DNA from: CAYXRK01 sp964467615
GTDB taxonomy: Bacteria; Hydrogenedentota; Hydrogenedentia; Hydrogenedentales; GCA-2746185
Assembly: GCA_964467615.1 (NCBI GenBank)
Contig: CAYXRK010000082.1
Coordinates: 1 to 20,881, forward strand
Length of the DNA: 20,881 nt
Direction: 5' to 3'
The position numbers were made by a program, and so were the translations under genes. This document shows, one piece after another, positions 16,134 to 20,881 of the stretch; the first letter of the stretch is position 1, and each line of letters starts with the position of its first letter. The notes under the pieces are model-generated. The model searched no databases, was not told where the DNA came from, and saw only the letters and a program-made list of their open reading frames with translations.

Positions 16134-18221
16134 TCACCCGAAGCTGAAGGTCTTGCCGTTGTCGGCCATTTTCTTGAGGAGCGGTGCGGGTTCCCATTCT
16201 TTGCCGTACTTGTCGTGGAACTCGCAAATCTTTTTGTACACGTTTCCTATGCCGACGGTGTCCGCGTAGAACATCGGGCCGCCGCGATACACGGGGAAGC
16301 CGTAGCCGTAGATGTAGATGACGTCGATGTCGCTGGCGCGCTGCGCGATGCCTTCTTCGAGAATCTTCGCACCCTCGTTGATCATCGCGTAGAGACAGCG
16401 CTCGATAATGTCCTGGTCGCTGATGGCGCGCGGCTTGGCCCCGATTTCCTTCATGTGCGCGGCGATGATTTGTTCAACGTGCGGATCCGGTTGCGGCGTG
16501 CGATCGGTCTCGCTGTACTTGTACCACCCCGCGCCGGTCTTCTGGCCATAGCGGCCCTCTTCGCAAAGGCGGTCGGCAATCTGGGCCGAGTAGCGCACGC
16601 CGCTCGGCCTGCTCTTGCCTTTGCGGATGCGCCAGCCGACGTCGAGCCCGGCGAGATCGCCCATCGCGAATGGGCCCATCGCGAGGCCCCAGTCGTAGAG
16701 CGCTTTGTCGACCTGCTGCGGCAGCGCGCCCTCTTCGAGCAGCAGCGCGGCCTGTGACGTGTAGGGATACAGCATGCGGTTGCCCACGAAGCCGTCGCAC
16801 ACACCGACGACGACGGGAACCTTTTTGATCGCCTTGCCCACTTCCATCGTCGTGGCGAGGACGCTCTTGTCCGTCTTCGCGCCGCGCACGACCTCGACCA
16901 GCTTCATCACATTGGCGGGACTGAAAAAGTGTGTGCCGAGGACCATCTCGGGCCGGGACGTGACGGAAGCGATCTCGTTCACATCGAGAGTTGACGTGTT
17001 CGACGCGAGAATCGCGTCCTTGCGGCAGATTCCATCGAGCTTCTTGAACACGTCCTTCTTGATGTCCATGTCTTCGAATACGGCCTCGACGACCATATCG
17101 ACCTCGGCCAAAGACGACCAATCCGTCGTCGACGTGATGAGGCCCATGCGCTTCTCGACGTCGGCCGCGGTTATCTTGCCTTTGCTCGCCGTGCGCTCAT
17201 AGTTCTTACGCACAATACCGAGCCCGCGCGCGAGCGCTTCGTCGGTCGTGTCGATGATCGTGACGGCGTAGCCCGCGTTGACGAAGTTCATCGCAATGCC
17301 GCCGCCCATCGTGCCCGCACCAAGCACGCCGACTTTCTTGATCTCCTTGATCGGCGTTTCCTTCGGTATATCGGCGACTTTCGCCGCGGTGCGCTCAGCA
17401 AAGAAGATGTGGCGTTGCGCGGCGGATTGCACGGACATCACGCAGTTCACGAAAATTTCGCGTTCCTTGGCGATAGCGTCGTCGAACGTCAACTTAGTGC
17501 AATTCTCAACGGCGTCGATATTGCGCTGCGGCGCTTCGAATCCGCGCTTGGTTTTCGCCCAATACGCGCGCGCCTTGTCGAACACGCCGCGATCGACGCC
17601 CCGAGTCTTGTCGTTCAAGTCCCTCGCGCGGCGTAGGGGGGCCTTGTCCTTCACAAGGTTCTCGGCGAACGCGATTGCGCCTTCGAGCAAATCGCCGCTG
17701 ATCACTTCGTCAATCAGCCCGAGCGATTTCGCTTCAGCGGCGCTGATGGGCGCGCCGCCGACAATCATCTCGAGCGCCTTCTCGACACCAATCAGCCGCG
17801 GCAAACGCTGCGTGCCGCCCGCGCCCGGAATGAGGCCGAGGTTGACCTCGGGCTGGCCCAGCTTCGCGCTCGCGACCGCCACGCGGTAGTGGCAGCACAT
17901 GGAAATTTCGCAGCCGCCGCCCAGCGCGGTCCCGTGAATAGCGGCAACGACGGGCTTGATAGCGTTTTCCATGCCCTCAATCGCCACGTTGAGATTCGGC
18001 TCTTGGGGCGGCTTGCCGAATTCGCTGATGTCGGCGCCCGCGATGAACGTCCGCCCCGCGCACGCAAGCACAACGGCCTGGCACGCGACGTCCGCCTCTG
18101 CCTGATTCATACACTCGACCAACCCGGCCCGAACGCCCACGCCGAGTGCATTCACCGGCGGGTTGTCGACCGTGATAATGCCGATGATTCCCTTTCGGCT
18201 GTAGGTCACAAGATTGCTCAT
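16134..18221 (-). CDS. Bifunctional enoyl-CoA hydratase/3-hydroxyacyl-CoA dehydrogenase (FadB/FadJ type)
   Basis: Cytoplasmic beta-oxidation enzyme of 695 aa that hydrates trans-2-enoyl-CoA and oxidises the L-3-hydroxyacyl-CoA with NAD. The N-terminal crotonase domain (about 1-190) has the oxyanion-hole region and both catalytic glutamates, Glu105 in GGGCE and Glu125 in GQPEVNLGLIPGAGGTQ, 20 residues apart as in the family. The dehydrogenase part begins with the NAD motif GVLGAGTMGGGIA (about 298-310) and has catalytic His431 in HFFSPANVMKL with Glu443. A C-terminal dehydrogenase repeat ends with YGYGFPVYRGGP. All key residues are intact. The frame extends to 18290, but the ATG at 18221 matches family starts and has AGGAG 10 bases upstream. 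No thiolase lies beside it, so partners must be elsewhere. FadB and FadJ cannot be separated by inspection. Confidence 0.93.
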   Translation of the reverse strand: MSNLVTYSRKGIIGIITVDNPPVNALGVGVRAGLVECMNQAEADVACQAVVLACAGRTFIAGADISEFGKPPQEPNLNVAIEGMENAIKPVVAAIHGTALGGGCEISMCCHYRVAVASAKLGQPEVNLGLIPGAGGTQRLPRLIGVEKALEMIVGGAPISAAEAKSLGLIDEVISGDLLEGAIAFAENLVKDKAPLRRARDLNDKTRGVDRGVFDKARAYWAKTKRGFEAPQRNIDAVENCTKLTFDDAIAKEREIFVNCVMSVQSAAQRHIFFAERTAAKVADIPKETPIKEIKKVGVLGAGTMGGGIAMNFVNAGYAVTIIDTTDEALARGLGIVRKNYERTASKGKITAADVEKRMGLITSTTDWSSLAEVDMVVEAVFEDMDIKKDVFKKLDGICRKDAILASNTSTLDVNEIASVTSRPEMVLGTHFFSPANVMKLVEVVRGAKTDKSVLATTMEVGKAIKKVPVVVGVCDGFVGNRMLYPYTSQAALLLEEGALPQQVDKALYDWGLAMGPFAMGDLAGLDVGWRIRKGKSRPSGVRYSAQIADRLCEEGRYGQKTGAGWYKYSETDRTPQPDPHVEQIIAAHMKEIGAKPRAISDQDIIERCLYAMINEGAKILEEGIAQRASDIDVIYIYGYGFPVYRGGPMFYADTVGIGNVYKKICEFHDKYGKEWEPAPLLKKMADNGKTFSFG

Positions 18222-18261
18222 GGGTGCCACGCTCCTTCGCTGAAAAATCGTTAAGCTGTTA

Positions 18262-18290
18262 ACTGTAGCAATCGACCGAAGGCGATGCAA
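18262..18290 (-). promoter_or_regulatory. Candidate promoter for the beta-oxidation gene
   Basis: On the minus strand, TTGCAT (complement of 18285-18290) and TACAGT (complement of 18262-18267) are 17 bp apart, matching consensus at three and four of six positions. Next to the -10 lies a palindrome GTTAAGCTGTTAAC (18250-18263), a possible operator covering the expected start site. Confidence 0.3.
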
Positions 18291-18333
18291 TACCGTGGCC
18301 GGGCAACAGATTGGCCGGGGCCCTACTCCAAAT

Positions 18334-18354
18334 GCATGGGCTGGAAGCCCATGC
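18334..18354. repeat. Palindromic hairpin at the end of purD
   Basis: Perfect 9-bp arms GCATGGGCT (18334-18342) and AGCCCATGC (18346-18354) with a GGA loop. The outer base is the last base of the purD stop codon on the minus strand. Similar GGGCTGGAAGCCC-type palindromes are scattered in PVC and other genomes; here it may also end or stabilise the purine transcript. Confidence 0.6.
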
Positions 18355-19628
18355 TACAGATGGGCCAGCGCACTGCGCCCAATGTCCTTTCGATAGTGCG
18401 CGCCCTCGAATGAGATGCACGCGACCGCCTCGTATGCGCGCGCGATAGCGTTGGGGATATCAACGCCCGTCGCCGTGACGTTGAGCACACGTCCCCCGTT
18501 CGTGACGAGGCGTCCATCGGTTACTTTTGTGCCCGCATGGAACACTTGCACGCCCTCAAGTCTCTCCGCGGCGGTAATTCCTGCGATCATCTTGCCTTTC
18601 TCGTATGCGCCTGGATATCCACCCGAGGCCATGACGACGGTGACGCACGCGGCGTCATGCCATTCGACGCTGTGCTGGTCAAGCGTGCCGTCGCAGCAAG
18701 CGAGCAGCAGCGGCAAGAGATCGGACTTCATGCGCGGCAGCACGACCTGCGTTTCAGGATCGCCGAAGCGACAATTGAACTCGATTACCTTCGGACCATC
18801 GGCGGTGATCATCAATCCGGCGTACAAAACGCCCCGATACGCCGCGCCCTCCTTCGCCATGCCATCGACGCATGGCCGCAGCACGCGCTCCTCGATCTCC
18901 CGCATCAATTCCGGCGTTACGACCGGCGCGGGCGAATACGCCCCCATGCCGCCCGTGTTCGGGCCCTCGTCGTTATCGAAGACGCGCTTGTGGTCCTGGG
19001 CCGACGCAAGTGTCACGAAATGCGCTCCGTCGCACAGCGCGAAGATCGAGGCCTCTTCACCGACGAGGCACTCCTCGATCACGATGCGTCCCCCCGCGTC
19101 GCCGAATACTCTATCGAGCATCGCGGCGTCTATCGCGCCCTCTGCCTCGGCGATGGTCGCCGCAACGGTCACACCCTTACCCGCCGCCAGGCCGTCCGCC
19201 TTCACCACAATCGGCGCGCCCTTCTTCCCGACGTATTCCTTCGCGGCGACGGCGTTGCCGAATTCGGTGTACTCGGCCGTCGGGATTTCGAACTTCGCCA
19301 TGATGCGCTTCGCGAACGCCTTGCTCGCTTCGAGTTGCGCGGCCTTGGCCGAGGGACCCCAAGCGCGCAGTCCCTCGGCTTCAAAGCGATCCACGATGCC
19401 GGCCGCGAGCGGATCTTCGGGGCCGATGACCGTCAGGCCGAGGTCCTTCTCGCGGGCGAATCGCACGAGCGCGTCGATGTCGTTCACCGAGATGTCGACG
19501 CATTCGCCGACTTGCGCCATGCCGGGATTTCCGGGCGCGCAGTAGACGCGCTCGACGAGGGGGCTGCTTGCGATCTTCCACGCAAGCGCGTGCTCGCGTC
19601 CCCCGGAGCCGACCACCAGCACCCTCAC
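18354..19628 (-). CDS. purD: Phosphoribosylamine-glycine ligase (GAR synthetase)
   Basis: Cytoplasmic enzyme of 424 aa for the second step of de novo purine synthesis: phosphoribosylamine + glycine + ATP to glycinamide ribonucleotide. The N-terminal nucleotide-binding motif VVGSGGREHAL (5-15) and the ATP-grasp motifs are intact: VKADGLAAGKG (142-152), QDHKRVFDNDEGPNTGGMGAYSP split over 211-233, and EFNCRFGDPETQ (283-294). Length matches the family (about 420-430). The start is a GTG with a strong GGAGGAG 6 bases upstream, which overlaps the stop of the IMP cyclohydrolase gene; only 3 bp separate the two genes, so they are one operon. A hairpin touches the stop codon. Confidence 0.97.
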   Translation of the reverse strand: MRVLVVGSGGREHALAWKIASSPLVERVYCAPGNPGMAQVGECVDISVNDIDALVRFAREKDLGLTVIGPEDPLAAGIVDRFEAEGLRAWGPSAKAAQLEASKAFAKRIMAKFEIPTAEYTEFGNAVAAKEYVGKKGAPIVVKADGLAAGKGVTVAATIAEAEGAIDAAMLDRVFGDAGGRIVIEECLVGEEASIFALCDGAHFVTLASAQDHKRVFDNDEGPNTGGMGAYSPAPVVTPELMREIEERVLRPCVDGMAKEGAAYRGVLYAGLMITADGPKVIEFNCRFGDPETQVVLPRMKSDLLPLLLACCDGTLDQHSVEWHDAACVTVVMASGGYPGAYEKGKMIAGITAAERLEGVQVFHAGTKVTDGRLVTNGGRVLNVTATGVDIPNAIARAYEAVACISFEGAHYRKDIGRSALAHL

Positions 19629-19631
19629 CCG

Positions 19632-20237
19632 CTACTCCTCCGGCGGACGCGCGCCGCGCAAGTATTCGGACAGCGTCAAGTCGTACTTGGCGGTCGTCTC
19701 AAACGCCTCCTGAGCAAGCCGCCATCGCGTCGTGAAGCTGACGGACCCCTCATAGGCTTTCAGTTCGTGTATGACGGTTCCGTACCGATCGGGGTTCACG
19801 ACAGTGGTGACGTAGCGGAAGTTCTTCGCGGCGGATCGAATCATCGCAAGGCCGCCGATGTCCACCTGCTCGATTACCTCTTCGAGCGAAAGTTTCGGGT
19901 CGGCCATCGGTTGTTCGAGCGGCCGAAGGTTCGCGACCACCATGTCCACCCACTGGCACTGGTACGTCTGCATCTCTTCGACGTGCAACTTGTTCTCGCG
20001 GATGCCGAGAAGGCCCGCGTGGATTTTCGGGTGCAGGGTCTTCACGCGGCCATTCATCATCTCGCGCAAGCCGGTGAAGTCCTCGATCGATTGCGACTTG
20101 ATGCCCGCGTCCGCAAGCGCCGCCGCCGTGCCTTCAGTCGCTACGATCTCCACGTCGAATTCGCCTAACACTTCCGCCAATTCGACAACGCGGCGTTTGT
20201 CGAAGACGCTCAGTATCACGCGCTCGATTTTGACCAT
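19632..20237 (-). CDS. Stand-alone IMP cyclohydrolase domain (PurH N-terminal half)
   Basis: Protein of 201 aa covering only the MGS-like IMP cyclohydrolase domain of PurH, which closes FAICAR to IMP in the last step of purine synthesis. Recognisable motifs are SVFDK (10-14), GRVKTLHPKIHAGLL (63-77) with the expected Lys66, QVDIGG with Asp127, and SAAKN with Lys138. Differences from canonical PurH are ATEGT in place of STGGT (33-37), NLRPLEQ in place of NLYPFEQ (103-109), and GLAMIR for GPTMVR-type. The roughly 320-residue AICAR transformylase domain is missing: the stop at 19632 is followed at once by purD. Three starts are possible (TTG 20255, ATG 20249, ATG 20237); the last aligns with family N-termini and best fits the promoter. 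It is the first gene of a purine operon with purD. Confidence 0.88.
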   Translation of the reverse strand: MVKIERVILSVFDKRRVVELAEVLGEFDVEIVATEGTAAALADAGIKSQSIEDFTGLREMMNGRVKTLHPKIHAGLLGIRENKLHVEEMQTYQCQWVDMVVANLRPLEQPMADPKLSLEEVIEQVDIGGLAMIRSAAKNFRYVTTVVNPDRYGTVIHELKAYEGSVSFTTRWRLAQEAFETTAKYDLTLSEYLRGARPPEE

Positions 20238-20266
20238 TCGCTGCGACATTCCCAAAAGGATCGGGA

Positions 20267-20295
20267 ATCATACGCGCAGTCCCGCCCATTGTCGA
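20267..20295 (-). promoter_or_regulatory. Strong sigma70-like promoter for the purine operon
   Basis: On the minus strand TCGACA (complement of 20290-20295) and TATGAT (complement of 20267-20272) are exactly 17 bp apart, each matching consensus at five of six positions. This is the best promoter match in the window. Transcription would begin near 20260, giving a leader of about 23 bases to the ATG at 20237. No purine riboswitch fits in so short a leader. Confidence 0.6.
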
Positions 20296-20332
20296 GTCGT
20301 TTTCATCGCACCTTCACGCGCCCCTCGAAGGG

Positions 20333-20401
20333 GAGGGCGAGGCTCCCGCCGAGCCGGAAGAAATCGAATGCGAGGGCGAGGCTCCCGCCGAGCCGGAAGA
20401 A
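20333..20401. repeat. Two identical 30-bp direct repeats, 39-bp period
   Basis: The units 20333-20362 and 20372-20401 are identical; each contains GGCTCCCGCCGAGCC, a small stem (GGCTC/GAGCC) with a 5-base loop. They lie between the purine promoter and the GDPD gene. GAGGGCGAGGCTCCCGCC-type sequences are recalled as interspersed repeats of PVC-group genomes, so this is probably a dispersed element present here in two tandem copies. The rest of the 20296-20492 gap shows no gene. Confidence 0.75.
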
Positions 20402-20492
20402 CGGAGGACCGCCGCCTTCAATCTTGACGCCAGACCCGCGCCGGTCCACAATCGGCGCGATGTCGTCGCCAACAGGCCCGAGAGGATGGCAC

Positions 20493-20881
20493 ATGTTCTC
20501 AAGATATTGTTTAGTGCTCGCCCTGATCGGGCTGTCATACGCACAGGCCGCCCCCGGCCGCGCGCCGATCAAACCACCAAAACACGGCGGCATATACGTG
20601 ATCGCGCATCGCGGCGCGCACGAGGGCATTCCCGAGAACACGCTCGCCGCCTACCAGAAAGGAATCGACCTCGGCGTCGACTTCGTCGAGATTGACGTGC
20701 GCACGACAAAGGACGGCAAGTTCGTGAGCATCCACAACACCACAGTCGACGGTTACGCCGCCGGCGCATCGGGCCGCGTGCGCGACATGACCCTCGCCGA
20801 ACTCAAGGCGCTCGATATCGGCGCGCGCGGCGGGCCCCCGTGGCCCCGCGCCCGCCACCCCCCCCTTGAAGAGAATATCGA
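20493..20881 (+). CDS. Secreted glycerophosphodiester phosphodiesterase (N-terminal part, runs off window)
   Basis: The first 129 codons of a GDPD-family enzyme, which hydrolyses glycerophosphodiesters to glycerol-3-phosphate and an alcohol. A signal peptide (about 1-19, MFSRYCLVLALIGLSYAQA) implies a periplasmic or extracellular protein. The mature part has the metal and substrate signature AHRGAHEGIPENTLAAY (His39, Arg40, Glu48), the metal ligands in VEIDV (Glu66, Asp68), TKDGKFV and the second histidine His81 in SIHNTTVDG, where most relatives have HD. The start is an ATG with AGAGG 7 bases upstream. The last 20 or so residues (GPPWPRARHPP region) depart from the family pattern and are coded by C-rich runs, which may reflect sequence errors at a contig edge. 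The frame has no stop before 20881. Confidence 0.88.
   Translation, partial: MFSRYCLVLALIGLSYAQAAPGRAPIKPPKHGGIYVIAHRGAHEGIPENTLAAYQKGIDLGVDFVEIDVRTTKDGKFVSIHNTTVDGYAAGASGRVRDMTLAELKALDIGARGGPPWPRARHPPLEENI

Noticed and set aside
18537..20168. 543-codon plus-strand open frame opposite purD and the IMP cyclohydrolase gene
   Set aside because: It lies fully antisense to two clearly recognised purine genes, its composition is Arg/His-rich as expected for a shadow frame in high-GC DNA, and it matches no family.
20333..20401. CRISPR array
   Set aside because: Only two repeat copies with a 9-bp gap between them and no cas gene; a CRISPR would need spacers of roughly 25-45 bp.

Overview
The window is high-GC bacterial DNA, mostly chromosomal housekeeping genes interrupted by a block of secreted proteins typical of the PVC superphylum and relatives. 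Three proteins carry DUF1549/DUF1553 or DUF1501 domains, two with c-type haem motifs, and these families are concentrated in Planctomycetes, Verrucomicrobia, Lentisphaerae and Hydrogenedentota. A signal peptidase, an LpxH-like phosphatase and many Sec or Tat signal peptides fit a diderm cell with an active export system. Lineage is an inference: I favour a PVC or Hydrogenedentota-like genome, but no marker gene here settles it.

Layout. 1-1994 (+): the 3' end of an unrecognised gene, then lepB and an LpxH-like metallophosphoesterase overlapping by 4 bp. 2003-4135 (-): secreted penicillin/acyl-homoserine-lactone acylase (S45 Ntn hydrolase). 4283-4975 (+): cytoplasmic alpha/beta-hydrolase esterase. 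4976-5244: convergent non-coding gap rich in small hairpins. 5245-7704 (-): YncE-like beta-propeller fused to a phosphoesterase. 7847-11302 (-): PSCyt1-DUF1549-DUF1553 protein. 11303-11676: divergent gap with a large inverted repeat. 11677-14634 (+) and 14646-16100 (+): a second DUF1549/DUF1553 protein and a Tat-exported DUF1501 protein. 16134-18221 (-): FadB/FadJ-type beta-oxidation protein. 18354-19628 and 19632-20237 (-): purD and a stand-alone IMP cyclohydrolase, reading 20237 to 18354 as a purine operon with a good promoter. 20493-end (+): 5' part of a secreted glycerophosphodiester phosphodiesterase.

How the genes relate. The two divergent DUF1549/DUF1553 proteins and the DUF1501 protein are probably an exported functional unit. 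In PVC bacteria such pairs often accompany polymer degradation or an envelope redox function, but the biochemical role is not established. Both large proteins also contain the same small beta-rich module at different places in the chain. The purine pair supplies the GAR synthetase step and the final ring closure; the AICAR transformylase half of PurH is absent here.

Several intergenic gaps hold short palindromic or repeated elements (7789-7808, 11491-11580, 16105-16122, 18334-18354, 20333-20401), which look like interspersed REP-type sequences and often sit just after stop codons. I saw no tRNA, rRNA, CRISPR array, transposase or phage gene. I found no clear undescribed multi-gene system; the strongest leads are the shuffled module in the paired DUF1549/DUF1553 proteins, the isolated and altered IMP cyclohydrolase, and the hairpin-rich gap at 4999-5224.
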